Shown here: positions 43,760-54,995 of the stretch, piece by piece
How the letters are laid out: the number at the start of each line of letters is the position of its first letter
Position numbering within the stretch: position 1 is the stretch's first letter
From: Hypomyces perniciosus
Taxonomy: Eukaryota > Ascomycota > Sordariomycetes > Hypocreales > Hypocreaceae
DNA length: 64,000 nucleotides
Direction of reading: 5' to 3'
NCBI GenBank assembly: GCA_008477525.1
Contig: SPDT01000001.1
Location: 5,022,001-5,086,000, forward strand
Position numbers and translations under genes: made by a program
Notes under the pieces: model-generated
Database searches by the model: none
What the model saw: the letters and a program-made list of their open reading frames with translations, nothing else
What the model was told of the DNA's origin: nothing

Positions 43760-44493
43760 GTTCAGCCTCCAAACCTTTCTTTATCCAAAGTTACATTGGA
43801 AAGTTTTATGGCCGATTTCCTGATAGTTGAAGCACTGTTCCGGTCGCGGACGGTGTTCAAATACCCCAGTGTAGCCAGACTCTCCTCCGGTATAGCAAAA
43901 CCCCTCCGTCAGCAGCTTTCTCGCATGCTTTCGGAATGTCTCTCCTGCTCAGCCACGGTATCTTTGCAACTTGGACGTCATCCTCCTGGCTCAAGGTCTC
44001 GGCTCGAATGTCGCCTAGCTCATCTAGGACAGCGAGTCAATTGACTTTATCTACTTTGATGGGGTATAGTTCATCTCGCAGCACTCTGACTCCTCACGGC
44101 TTTCGCCTCTCCCGCTCGCTTAACCATCTGATACTCGCTCTCGTCTCGATAGGCAATTCTGATGCGGTATGGATATTTAGGATTTTTGGTAACCGCGCGG
44201 CATTGCCAGTTGGGCATCTCTTGCTCTGCGCGAATTTCTCCTTCTACCTAGCTCGGATTGCGCCTGCGGTGACCTGTTCGCTCTCCACATCTTCCACCCT
44301 CGACGCGTCGATCGTGCAATAGAGCATGTCACCCAGGTTTGACGGTGTCGTGGTTGGCAGAAGAAAGTGTCCGTATGTTGCTCGGCTGGCTGCCAGGCGG
44401 AGTTCGCGCGACATCAGCGCATGAAGCCTGTGGGCTGCTTTGAAGTAAGGACCGGGTCCTTACGTCGGTGATAGCTTCCAGCTATTCCCGAAC
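43760..44493 (-). mobile_element. LINE ORF1 (gag) remnant
   Basis: The minus strand reads DELYPIKVDKVN, then after a stop LAVLDELGDIRAETLSQEDD and VQVAKIPWLSRRDIPKA, a pattern typical of Tad1-like ORF1 proteins upstream of their zinc knuckles, and continues into decayed sequence to about 43760. Contiguous with the coiled coil encoded at 44494-44790. Confidence 0.6.
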
Positions 44494-45950
44494 CTAGCGA
44501 AGGTCTTCCTTAGTATCTCGGAACTCTCGTTGTGTCTCCCCCACCTGTAGGTGTAGTTCCCGGATCAACTCTTCCTGTTTGCTAATCCTACTGCTTTGCT
44601 CGATGATCTTCTCTTTCAGTTCCCTCATCTCGTCGCTAGACTTATTTAACAACTCCAACACCCTCTGAAGCATCGCCTTGCCTGTCTCGCCATTGTTGCG
44701 ACTCTGCCTGTCCTCCTCGGTTCGTTCAGCTTCCGGTTGTTCGCGGACTCGGCGCTTAATGACTGCAAGTGTGGGAGTTGAGTCGTCTGGTTCTGGAAGG
44801 GCTGCTCCGAGCTTAGCTTGCTCGTCAGCTGCTTCGTTCCCTGGGATGCCCAGGTGGCCAGGGCACCAGCGGAGCCGTACTTTTCGTGATTGGGCTAGTT
44901 GTTGGAAGGCTAGCGCAACGGCCTGTGAGGAGTCCGAGGGAATTCCCTGTAGGCTAGATAAAGCAGAAGTGTTGTCAATACAGACGGTGATCTCAGTTGA
45001 TAGCCTGAGACGAATAGCCGCACGGAGGCCTTCCAGAGCGCCGCGCAGCTCACCGTCGTAGACCTCTGCTGGCCCTAGTCGGCCATGCCCAGTAAGTTTC
45101 AGCCCGCGACCGTGGTATATAGCATATCCCCACCCCACAGCGCCATTAGGGAGTTGTGAGCCGTCAGAGTAGACTACAGTTTGGTAGTCTATAGCGTTTG
45201 CCCAGTTGAGGAATTCTTTGGCTGCCTCTTGTTTGCTGAGTGGCTGCTTTGAGCTGTTGGTTATACCCCGGAGCAGAAGGCCGGGCCCAGGGCGGTGTGT
45301 TTGGCAGAGGCTTGCGGTCCGCTGTAGGCGGGATCGGTAGCTTGGTCGGGGTTGCTCTCTCCCGGGTTTGCCTCCACCCTCAAGGATCCAGGGTGCCCTT
45401 ATAGCAGCGGGCCAGCGCGATGGAGCGGGCCACCGGGAGTCAGGGTTTATTTCGGGCCCTGCTATCCTCACTGCCTGTGGGAGTTTCTCATCTAGGCCCT
45501 GGAGCGGGGCTGAGAAGCGTAGTTGCTGTGTCTGGAGTTCAATAGGTGGTATGCCTCTTTCACAGTAAAGGGCATTTCGCGGTGTCATTCTCGAAGTTAG
45601 AAGGATGGCCCGGACAGCTTGCAAGAGCGGTTGCTGTTGCTGGTATAGGAAGTGCTGGATCCCGGTTCGCATAGTCTTTCCGGCCGTCTTTATTGATGGA
45701 GCTAGACGGCCTGGGAACCATGCCTCCATCCCGTAGAGCAGAGTGGGCTCCATGCAACCTGAGGCTGCCTTTCTGACTGCCTGCAGCAGAGGTCCGTGGT
45801 AGGTGTTTGTTAGGCTTCGTAGATGGAGGGCCAGAGCATTAGCCTTGATAGCCCACTTATCCAGATGGACTTTGAATTTGGGTCCGCGATCGAACCAAGG
45901 CCCTAGCCAGCGCATTGCCTTCTTCGGGGTCTTGCTTGCTGTGCCTTGCT
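44494..45950 (-). mobile_element. LINE ORF2 C-terminal part with intact RNase H fused to ORF1-like coiled coil
   Basis: One open frame of 473 aa (45915-44494), preceded in frame by KTPKKA. The RT thumb region (WAIKANALALHLRSLTNTYH) is followed by RNase H with all acidic residues: YSDGS (about 45176-45162), AEVYDGELRGAL, CIDNTSAL, and WCPGHLGIPGNEAADEQAK. Where the usual C-terminal Cys/His segment should follow, the frame instead passes to RTEEDRQSRNN and a long coiled coil (MLQRVLELLNKSSDEMRELK then EKIIEQSS), which is ORF1-like and continues into the ORF1 remnant at 43760-44493. RT catalytic motifs are missing, so it cannot transpose alone. Confidence 0.8.
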
Positions 45951-46017
45951 AGACTGGCAGAGCTAGAGTGTCTCCAGTAGCCGCTATAGCTGTCTCTTCA
46001 ATAGTATCACTAATTTG

Positions 46018-46100
46018 TACAGTTGGGAGCGAAACTGCCGTCCTGCCCAAATAAACTCTTTTAAAAATTGAAGCGCATGGACATGTCAACCACAGTGCTG
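46018..46100 (+). repeat. TA-CAGTTGGGAGCGAAA repeat end, copy 3 of 4
   Basis: TACAGTTGGGAGCGAAACTG, CCGTCCTGCCC, AAATAAACTCTTTTA. Of the four it is the closest match to the DD34E transposon end at 28926. Confidence 0.65.
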
Positions 46101-46552
46101 ATTACTGCCCATACACACATGGTACTTGAGTTACACCTAACCATGACCCAGGTACAAATTTCCTCAAAATCCAGCACGTGACGAAGCGCAGCATAGTCAA
46201 CGTACCGACTACACTGTAGCTGTCAATCACAGGAATGCCCATTACCATCGGTCATCTCAATTACCATAGCGCCAAACCTTCAACTCCCAGCAATACCTGG
46301 GTAAGCACTGGTCTATGGCTGATCGCACGGCAGGAGACTGTCGGCTGCGGCGTCGACAAGCTGTTATTTGATTTGTAACTTTCTGAGTTCTCTCGGATCA
46401 AACCAGAATCGGCAGCCAACGTGACAAGTAGCTGCAGCCAAGGTCCTGCCTAACCCCCCCTTCCAGCCCATTTGTGCTGCAATCGCCACTCCCGTGCGTC
46501 TAACACGAGCGCGGTACGCTTCGCAAGTGGGTTGTCCAAATCCTGCCTAAGA
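46101..46552. other. intergenic with shared repeat TGCTGCAATCGCCACTCCCG
   Basis: The repeat at about 46478-46500 also occurs near 29969 (one mismatch) and is inversely related to 22484. No gene seen. Confidence 0.4.
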
Positions 46553-46949
46553 TCGGAGGCCTCACTGAGGGAGTGATTCGCGTATTTAGAACTCTCAGGG
46601 CACGGACCAGGCTGCTGCTGCAACTAGTCAGATTATTATTGAATATTAGCCTAACAAAAGCCATTTATGGCTTTTTAATGTTAGATATTAAGATAAAAGT
46701 CAGAAACGGCATAGGGCTTCTAAATTTAGAGTCTTTTCTATTAGTAAAGAGCTTAGAGCGGCTTTCGGCTGTTTCTTGCCGTTTTCCCTCTATATGACAA
46801 CGGCGAAATTGTTGTTATGTAATATTAGGTAAAACATTAAGAAAGCACGGTCGGGCTGCGTTCATAGGAGTATTGGTTACGGAAATCAGAGGTAGAGCTT
46901 GTGCTCAGAACTTTCCATGGACAAATTCCAAAATGCGGACACTACTGTA
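46553..46949. mobile_element. MITE copy 2 (family of 17200-17652), inverted relative to it
   Basis: Shares the GGGCACGGACC block, the ATTAGCCTAACAAAAGCCAT core, the GGCTTTCGGCTGTTTCTTGC block, and ends ATGCGGACACTACTGTA. The right terminal repeat has lost about 12 bp (the CGGCCTC part) and the left one is degraded. Confidence 0.75.
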
Positions 46950-47029
46950 CATGCTGGTGGGTAAGATCATGAGGACTGGTGGAGCGGCCGTTTGTACTGG
47001 CGACACCGAGATTTTGAGAAAAGATGGTG

Positions 47030-47140
47030 TACAGTTGGGAGCGAAATAGGTGTCATCTACTCCGTACACACTCTTAATAATTTTTTTTACCAGATATTAA
47101 AGGTACATACAGAAGAGGCCGAAATTAGTGTCCGCATTTT
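47030..47140 (+). repeat. stacked repeat ends: TA-CAGTTGGGAGCGAAA (copy 4) and a lone MITE end
   Basis: TACAGTTGGGAGCGAAATAG at 47030, then at 47108 TACAGAAGAGGCCGAAATTA followed by GTGTCCGCATTTTGTA, the terminus of the 17200-17652 MITE family. Two families nested within 110 bp. Confidence 0.6.
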
Positions 47141-48640
47141 GTACAATATTGCTCATATTCGGTTTCCTCTTTTATAGAGTCTCTGTTTCTTTAGAGACTA
47201 GACGCACGAACCAACGGGTACATAAAAGTACTTATATATACCTAGTTAAATGGAGGATCCAGAAGTGGCCGAATTTAACCCTAGTAAAATTGCGCTAGAG
47301 TATATTTTAGGAACCAACTGGCGGCAAAAAGAATGTCGCCTTAAAGTACTCGTAAGTAAATTGGACAGTGCCGCCCTATACTGGTAGGTACAAAAGATGC
47401 CAAGTGTTTGCAAAATAGCTACTTTATTGGCGTTCACACTTGGCAGTGCGTAATTAATCGTTCAATATACATAGATTTGGACCCATTCTTATTGACTTAA
47501 TGACGGGTAAAGCGTGAAGTAAGAGCTCCAAAGAACTGTTGCAGTATTGTGACTCATCGCTGGTGTGTCAGTGTTAGAAAATAGTAAGACGCACTATGTG
47601 GGTCTTTCCAAATATTAGAACAGTGTAGGTGAAAGAGGAAGCCGAATATGAACAGCACTGTACAGTACCAACCTTTGAAATGATGGACCTGACAACCATT
47701 CTGACGCATGCTACAGCCAATACCAGACCATAGTCGGAGGCGGCTACGTGCGCAGTACTCCGTGAATGCTGGCACATGTTAGCCAGGCTGAGGTACTCAC
47801 TGCATGCATTTAGCTTCGTTTGTCTCCGACGTCACACAACTGTCAGGCAGCAATATGGGGATATGAGAGAGCTCTAAAGGTCATCTTGGCTCAAAGTTGC
47901 AGTACTGTACAAGCCAGGCCAGACTTACTGATTCGCCGAGATAGAGAAGAATTCTCACGCCATGGGATCTCAATGGCTGCCATTCTCCATTCCCCATGGC
48001 GTGACCAGCAGGCAGAATGTTTATTGGCCAGCTGCTGCCGCCGAGGAAGAGATCAGTCTGTCAGCGACGGGTCAAGACGAGTGCCACTTCGGTTGGTGTC
48101 GTACAAAGCAAAAGATTTGAGTTGTTCGCAACGGAGCAAAGCGGAATGAGCTTGTTGCGGAAGAGGCAAGGGGGAGCAAACATGCGGCAAGCCGGTGCAT
48201 GCGGGAAGCCGATAAACGGAGGTTGGAAGGCGTGGTTTGAGTTGCCGGCCGCAAATCTGAGAGGGCAAACTTCATCAAGGGCCTGGGTCAACTGCTGATC
48301 CAGTGGCTGGCGACCGAGAAAACGAGGGAACATTTCTGAATCTGAGGGCTACGCCGAATTCATGCAGTCTTGTGGCGTCGCGGAACAGATGACACAGGTG
48401 AGGTCTGGATGGCTCTCCTTTCGAATCTTCGTGTACCATCCAATTTGTAACCGGGAGGAGGATTGCAGATCACTGGTGGACTTGGACACGATTCAGAACG
48501 TCGGCTGGCCTCGAGTGCATAGCCGGCTAAGCAATCCGGTAGCAAACAACGCCCGCTCATCTCAGACCACACTGCGCAGTCATCATGCCGTTCCCTCTAC
48601 AGTCCGTTCTTAAGCGGGTTCAGCCATAGTGATACAGGGG
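47141..48640. other. 1.5 kb without a supported gene
   Basis: Short frames on both strands (47246-47437, 47554-47777, 47820-48333, 48362-48613) show no domains. A 45-codon frame at 47250 (MEDPEVAEFNPSKIALEYIL) is too short to support. Confidence 0.4.
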
Positions 48641-48643
48641 AGA

Positions 48644-48650
48644 TATAAAG
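48644..48650 (+). promoter_or_regulatory. TATA box of the 48745 gene
   Basis: TATAAAG about 100 bp before the ATG, followed by a pyrimidine-rich leader (TTCTTCTTCATCCTCATCC). Confidence 0.5.
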
Positions 48651-48744
48651 GTCCGGCTCCTCTGTCTGTGGACGATCGCAGGTTTCTTCTTCATCCTCAT
48701 CCTATCTCAACCTTCTTTTGCAGTCAATTCTACACCAGTGACTG

Positions 48745-49713
48745 ATGTTTTATGCTAACGACATCGACGGTGATGGTGGCTGGGGGCAGTCAGCCGAGCT
48801 CAGTGACGCTGCTTGCTTGGGCACTTTTTGGGGACACGATGCTGCCTCCCATGATGTGGACTTTTTTAACACCAACAATTCCCTTAATGCTCTTGAGGGC
48901 GGGGATAATGGCGTCACTGGAGACTTCTCTGATATCGAGGAGCCTTTGTTTGACTGTATGGCTTGGGGCACGACGGTTCACCAGGGTGACGTGGATATGA
49001 AGTGGGAGCCAATGTTCTTCCATGGCGGCAGCCCTCAAGGAGACAACTGGGCATCTACAGTTCTCAGCGCTCATTTGTTACAGGATGCCCTGCCCTCGCT
49101 GGACCCGACCTTATCACCGACTGACTTCCAAAGCCTGTGCGACGAATTTTTCCTGGACGGGCCGATCTCAGACCACGGCGTGGACCACTCAGTCTTTGAA
49201 GGGTCGCCAACCCTCAACAACGGGTTAACTGTCATCGACCTCACCGGAGACTCCACAGATGAAGAAGCCGGTAACCGACTTACCAAACCTCGAACAAAAG
49301 GAAGCAAAGGCCGCAAAAGGAGAACGGGAACATCAAAAACACCCACGAAACACGTTACACTGAGCCCAACAGCGCTCATTCTGGGTGGAGTGGAATACGC
49401 ATGGAACAATCGCTGCGGGGAATGGCGTGAAAGGGATGGAGGCGTCAAACCCAAACAGTTCACAGGAAGCCTTGACAACTTGAGCTATATTGAAGTGCGT
49501 CCTGACTATTGTGGTTTTCCGATTCGGTTGGAATATGATAAGTCATCTGGATGTTGGCATGGAATGAATGATTTTATGCGACTGGTTATCAAAGCGGACA
49601 TTGCACAGCAATTAGTACAGCAATTAGTACAGCATCATAGTGTGTTGATGCCGCCCGCGGGCACGGTTACCTTCGGGAAGGAAGTTGGGCCGCAGGTCAG
49701 ATCAAGGAGGTAG
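48745..49713 (+). CDS. acidic uncharacterised protein with SUMO-interaction-like motif
   Basis: An intronless 322-aa frame with a TATA box and leader upstream. The N-terminal 155 residues are acidic and rich in D, G, S and F. At about residue 167 lies VIDLTGDSTDEE, which fits the SUMO-interacting motif pattern (hydrophobic V-I-D-L followed by acidic/Ser residues). A basic NLS-like stretch follows (RTKGSKGRKRRTGTSK, about 182-197), and then a more structured C-terminal part (LGGVEYAWNNRCGEW, YIEVRPDYCGFPIRLEYD). This suggests a nuclear protein. No family is recognised. It converges on the SANT-like gene at 49995. Confidence 0.65.
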   Translation: MFYANDIDGDGGWGQSAELSDAACLGTFWGHDAASHDVDFFNTNNSLNALEGGDNGVTGDFSDIEEPLFDCMAWGTTVHQGDVDMKWEPMFFHGGSPQGDNWASTVLSAHLLQDALPSLDPTLSPTDFQSLCDEFFLDGPISDHGVDHSVFEGSPTLNNGLTVIDLTGDSTDEEAGNRLTKPRTKGSKGRKRRTGTSKTPTKHVTLSPTALILGGVEYAWNNRCGEWRERDGGVKPKQFTGSLDNLSYIEVRPDYCGFPIRLEYDKSSGCWHGMNDFMRLVIKADIAQQLVQQLVQHHSVLMPPAGTVTFGKEVGPQVRSRR

Positions 49714-49994
49714 CTAGCTTAAGTGTAGAGACGACAATAACGGCCTTTCAACCTTTAATTCTTTAACCTTTTCATGATTCCTTTGCCCGGCATTGCATTG
49801 ATCAGATGCTTTGTATAACAATCTACGAATAAGATCACGCTCAACCGTGAAACACAGAGTCTACGAACTCCTAAAGTGCACAGGTATTTCAGGCACCAAC
49901 CAAGGACTTTATTGCTATCGTGTTCAGAATCCGTTACAAGTTGGATTCCAGCATTTTTAATAAGCTTGTTGAGTGGAGAGGAAAACAGGTTACA

Positions 49995-50573
49995 TCATGC
50001 TTCATCCGAATCTTCATTAGCTCTTGCTCTCTCCTCTTTCGTCGTTCCCTGCGCTCACAATACTGTAAAGCGCGCTTGGCAGCTAAGACAAACAATTACC
50101 ATCTCCATGAAACTCATGAATTACGCAGCGGGAATAACTCGCAGATAAGACTTACCCCAGTTTTGTGCGTTGCACTTCATTTCAGCATCTACCCAGGAGT
50201 AGTGAATGGCTCGCTCTGGATATCTCTGCGCCAGTCCTGGGGGCTCCATAGGCTTTTCCTGGTTACCCTTCTTTCGAGACTTGATACTGATGTGCCCTGG
50301 CTCGACGTCATCATTTTTCTCGAAGATGAGCCAGCCATTTTCATCCCAGAGGGGGATGCGCTGGTTCATGCGGTAGTACCAAGCCTGGAGACCCTGGACG
50401 GTTCGTCCGGGAGTCTTGCCGAAGATAGCAGAAAAATCCTGCTCGATACACTGCCACTTCAGCTTCTTGTCGCACACAGCGTAGATGATGAAGTCGCCCT
50501 CCTCCGTCGTGTATTTCTGTTTCTTGTGTCGGTTCTTGCTCTTGGGGGGTGGGCTGGGGTATCTATCTTTCAT
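49995..50573 (-). CDS. SANT/Myb-like DNA-binding protein
   Basis: Two exons, 50156-50573 and 49995-50080, separated by a 75-bp intron (GTAAGT..TTAG), 167 aa. Residues about 18-75 (KYTTEEGDFIIYAVCDKKLK, then FSAIFGKTPGRTVQGLQAWY and YRMNQRIP) have the spaced aromatic pattern and helix layout of fungal SANT/Myb-like domains. The C-terminal half has ERAIHYSWVDAE, WAAKRALQYCERRERK and an acidic end. Splicing replaces a wrong unspliced tail and gives the conserved W-A-A-K junction. Probably nuclear and DNA-binding; target unknown. Confidence 0.75.
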
Positions 50574-51689
50574 TGAAGGCTTAATACCCTGCTCGAATTT
50601 TTGGATGCTAGGGAGCTGTATCAGAGACCTGAGTGGTGGGTGGACATGAGTGAAGCAGGTAATGCGAGAAATGTCTCGGGGAAAGCTTAAGAAAGACTCT
50701 GTATCGTTGCCTGGTCAATCTTTCTTGTATATAAATAACCATGACAGAAGCCAGTAGAGAAGTCATACCCTTATGCTTTGTTATCAAGCTTCTAGATATC
50801 GGACTAGGTAGACTTGATAGATGATGAGACAGTGATCTGCAAAGAACTGTCAGAGGAAGGCCCGTAGATAATTTGCGAGGCTGGAAGTCCTCCATATGAG
50901 TGATGGCGCTGATTTCCAACTTGTTAGAGATGGCCGGTAAAGGCCTGTGGAGTTCGCAAGATAGCGACTGCATCATAATTCAAACCAAGTACTTGAAAGT
51001 GTGATAAGGCACACAGGGGTCTGAATGGACAAGAGGGCGAGTAGATTGTGAATAGCAAGAGATGTATGGCCATGCCAAAGAGTGATGTACGAACGCGACT
51101 TGCGTAGAAGGGAAAGGGACAGACCGTCGAGGATACAACGCAAGGGGTCGCACGAGGAGTTCGGCTTCTTGTACCCCCCAACGGGTATGTCTGATCAGGT
51201 GAGTTCGATCACCATGCATCACACTGCTTCCTTTATGCTTGACTTGAATTAACTGTGCTGCGCCACCCCTGCTCAGACCTAACAATCAATCCCGATACAA
51301 ATCTACCTAACAGCACAAACCCGAGCCCGACCCACCTATTGGTTTGATCTCTCCTCTACGTTCTAGAAATAAAGGACCACAATGGAGTCGAATTGGCGAA
51401 GTCGTCGGGCATGCCGACCTGCCAAATGACACAAATGGATTCGATGACAAATGCCAAGATCCTTACAATGTAGACCACGGATGCTGTGTGGCGAAATACC
51501 GATTGTTGAGGGTACCAAAAGAGAATGGCAACTTCCGGCTAGGTGCTGAAGATATCATTTGAGCAAGTATTGGGCCGTAAGTCCACTATATAACCAAAAG
51601 CGCTAGGAAAAATGAAGACAGTCACCGTTTGTGCTATTGGCCATTTTTTGATCAATGTGGAATCGCGCCTCCAGAATCCCAAGACAATA
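50574..51689. other. intergenic, no supported gene
   Basis: Upstream region of the SANT-like gene and beyond; only short frames without recognisable domains. Confidence 0.4.
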
Positions 51690-52055
51690 AAGCCTGGCAG
51701 GTTGTTCTCTAACATTAGCCTAATAAAAGCCATTTGTGGCCTTTTAATGTTGAAAATTGGGATTTTGATCCTTCTTATTCTTGAAAGTCAGGAACAGCAA
51801 CTTTAAAACACAGCACTTCTGGATCTAAAGGTTTTTCTATTAATAAAGAGTTTACAGCGACTTTCGGCTGTTTCTTGCCATTCCCTATTATATAATAATG
51901 ACGAAATTGGTCTAAGGTAATATTAGGTAAACAGTAAGAAGGCATGGTTGGGCTGTGTTCATAGAAGTATCGGCTATGGAAATTGGAGGTATGGTCTGTG
52001 CCCAGAAACTTTCTATATTGACAAATCGCGGACACTCGTTTCGGCCTCTACTGTA
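51690..52055. mobile_element. MITE copy 3 (family of 17200-17652), one end truncated
   Basis: Shares the ACATTAGCCTAATAAAAGCC core and ends GGACACTCGTTTCGGCCTCT then ACTGTA (TA at 52054-52055). The left terminus is missing; it starts at about the CCTGGCAGG block. Same orientation as copy 2. Confidence 0.8.
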
Positions 52056-52940
52056 CATCTATGGACCATTTTGGCAGTTTGGGCCTTCATCCGTGTCTTC
52101 AATAATTCTTTGACTGAAATCTAACGGCGTTCTCTTTACTTCTGGTGGATAAACCTTCTCCTTATTCGATAATTAGCTCGTAGAAAGTGCATAAGAGTTT
52201 GAATCTACTCACCAGATCAATAGAGGAGATTGGGAATGATGAGTCACTTGTGGAATTGTAGGAGTAGTGTCTGTGTTGTTGTCGCACGAGAATATAAATG
52301 TCAGCGTCATATCGACGGCTCATTTGGTTACATCTTCTCATGATTCGAAATGTTGCTCGTGTGAAATTATCTCTTGTTCTGTCTCGTTTCTTGGGGACAG
52401 ATTCTAGGTCCATTTTAATGACAGTTCAAGATAGCAGCAAATATGACAAGGGAATACGCGAATGTAATGTCTAAAAATTCCAATAATACACGTAGCAGCA
52501 TATAAATACGTCATAGATGCGCACGTAGAAGGTTAGCATTGCATGGTTATAGGGCCATCGGGATTCAATCCCGCTCCTTTTCTGACCATGCTTGCAAATG
52601 AACCTAGAATTATCCTTACTGCGCTGGTTAGGTTCTTCTGTGAGTTTGAGCAAAAAGCAGACAAATGCACAAGCAGTTAGCATATCCGAAACCAATCTTA
52701 CTGCAGGCGACAGGTACATATAGTGCTTTAGACACTTCGTATGCCTGCTGGAAGAGGCCCAGGGATAGGAAGGTGAGAAGGGTACATGCCGTTGTCGCAA
52801 TTACGTACGTCCTTAGTTGCTATCTTACCCACACGACCCATAGATCGCACCTCACTTTCCTAGTACTGAGATGTGTCCTAGTCATAACATGCCATCTACT
52901 TACACAGTGCTGGCGGAACCCTTCCGCCAAATTCTTACCT
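52056..52940. other. intergenic, no supported gene
   Basis: No domain-bearing frame. A GGGATTCAATCCC motif at about 52560 resembles a tRNA T-arm, but no tRNA fold fits around it. Confidence 0.4.
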
Positions 52941-52946
52941 CTAGGG

Positions 52947-52954
52947 TATAAAAA
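52947..52954 (+). promoter_or_regulatory. TATA box of the 53079 gene
   Basis: TATAAAAA 132 bp before the ATG, with a C/T-rich leader between. Confidence 0.5.
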
Positions 52955-53078
52955 GACACATACATACTTCCCCATCTTAACCTCAACATTGTCTACGCCT
53001 CGGCAACGTCCACTTGTGTCATGAACGCTTGCTCGAACTTCCATTTTAACATTACCTCTCCGTTTCACCTTCGCTGCG

Positions 53079-53815
53079 ATGTCGAGGGCAGACAGGACTG
53101 AATCTTCTTATTTGAAGATTTTGAATTGGCAGCAGGATAGTTCCTCAGCACAGTCAAGCTTTTTGCTTAATAACTTGTCGTTCAGCAAGTATATCAATCC
53201 CGCAAACAACCATTCAAAATGCCGCCTCGAATCTTCACCCCATTCAGGGTGTTCGATACTAAGGACTGAGCTTGGGGCAAATTGTGATGACGATGACTGC
53301 GACTCGCAGGTATCAACGGATGGTGAGTTATTCCTCAACTTCCAGGAGGCGAATTCATAGCTTCAAGACTGAGCGACTTTGTTTGGGTGGTATCAGATGC
53401 CAGGTCGGAGGTTCTCAAGCATCATGGAGAACTCTTTCCTGAGGCTTATAGCCAGCGGGTAACAACGCCGGCACAAGGTAACTTACATCTTCTGCTCTAC
53501 AGTATTGTGGTTTCTCGGTGCTTGCTAACACCATGGAAAGAAGGCCCTGAACTTGAATGCTGCCATCCTCAAGCGCACCCCAATGACATTAATCAAGTCA
53601 ACAGTCAACAAGACTGTCAAAAAGCAACACCAGATCCAGCTGTGGCCAATCAATGGCAGAAAAGGAAAGTCACTCGCTCCATAGGTTCGAGCGGGAAGCG
53701 ACTGCTACGAAACACGCACAGTATGACTTTGAGGCCGCGAAAGCAGCGCAAGACTGTTGCCACCCGTTCTAAGCTTCGACAAACATGGAGCGTGCGTCGA
53801 TCCAGACTGGCCTAA
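53079..53815 (+). CDS. small basic uncharacterised protein (three exons)
   Basis: Exons 53079-53322, 53397-53477 and 53541-53815 join through GTGAGT..CAG (74 bp) and GTAACT..AAG (63 bp, with GCTAAC branch site), all phase-consistent, to give 199 aa. The N-terminal half is Ser/Asn/Cys-rich with an acidic CDDDDCDSQ patch; the C-terminal third is strongly basic (QKRKVTRSIGSSGKRLLR, then LRPRKQRKTVATRSK), suggesting nucleic-acid binding or nuclear import. No family is recognised. The TATA box, leader and clean splicing make it a credible gene, possibly lineage-specific. Confidence 0.55.
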
Positions 53816-54995
53816 CCCTGCAATGGAGATGGACGACTCCCCCGTTCGCGTCAATGATAGAATCTCTATTCTGCTAACTGGGCGGCTCCGTGGGCTTCAT
53901 ATTGCTCACCGAGCAGTTGATTTCAACTTCCAAAGGCATGCGACGAGGCCCAAAAACGGTGCCATGTGGAGACCCACAAGCTGGAAACCCCCCGAGGACC
54001 TTCCATGTTTTTCATTTCCAATTGTATCCATATCATTGTCAATAAGCTGCCGTTGAATGTTGGCAAGTGTTAGGTACATAATTCCTCGTACGAAGCCTGT
54101 TGGCTAAGCAGCTGTGGACCAACCAATAGTGGGTGAAATCTACCGTAGATATATTTTATTAGATCAAAAGCTTAAAGTCCAATTGTGGCCTGCTGCTCCC
54201 TGTCAAACTTCCAATGTGAGCTAAGTTGCATCCAACAACATTATGCATGGAGTGCTGTTGAATTCGGTCTATTACAAACCGTTACATACCTTTGTCTAAT
54301 GGTTTATTTCTTGTCAATGCCTTTTATTGCCACAGAGACCCACAATCCACCCCCCCCCTTGTTGATTCTTTTTTACTAAACAAGCTCGAAGCTTAATTTT
54401 CATGACAAAGTCGAGAGATATGTATTCCTAGTTCATGAAGCCGCATTTTAAACGTGATGCATCTGAGCCGGGTATTTTGTTGTTTGTATAACTAGAAGGA
54501 GGTTATTGGAAGATGCGTTCGTAATCTACCACACCTGTCATCACACAATTCGGATACATGACATAATCCGATGTCAAATAGCCTGGCTAAGCCAATTGTT
54601 GTTTTGCTGACGTTACCACACTATGGAACGGTATGCGCTAGGTTTAGGAAGCGGCAAGAACTTTTCGGTCCGTTTTACGGCCACAAATCAAGCATTTACG
54701 AGGACATCATGTAGCCGGCCTCCCCCTTCGTTTTTACTGTGCCTTCTACTGTATTGAAATTATAAGAGAATTCCGAAAGCCTCCTGATGGGCATCTTACT
54801 ACGTACCAAACATCAGCGCCTTTTGGCCGAGATTTTCTGGATAGCAGCCCTCTTGCGGGTGATCTCTATGGCTATGCTTCAGACATAGTTTATTAGTTAT
54901 GATTATGTACATAGACAGCTTATCAAGAAATGAAATTAGCTCAGTACGTCCCTCGTTCCAATGGAGGATTGGTATTGCTTGCGAGCCGTCCGGAC
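53816..54995. other. intergenic between convergent genes
   Basis: 1.2 kb with no domain-bearing frame. A frame at 53757-54056 overlaps the end of the previous gene in another phase and is not supported. Confidence 0.4.

Noticed and set aside
49071..49478. Antisense frame opposite the 48745 gene
   Set aside because: No domains or start context; the plus-strand gene has a TATA box and a full-length frame.
52540..52585. tRNA gene (GGGATTCAATCCC followed by TTTT)
   Set aside because: The loop is shifted by one base from a true T-arm, and no acceptor, D or anticodon arms can be formed around it.
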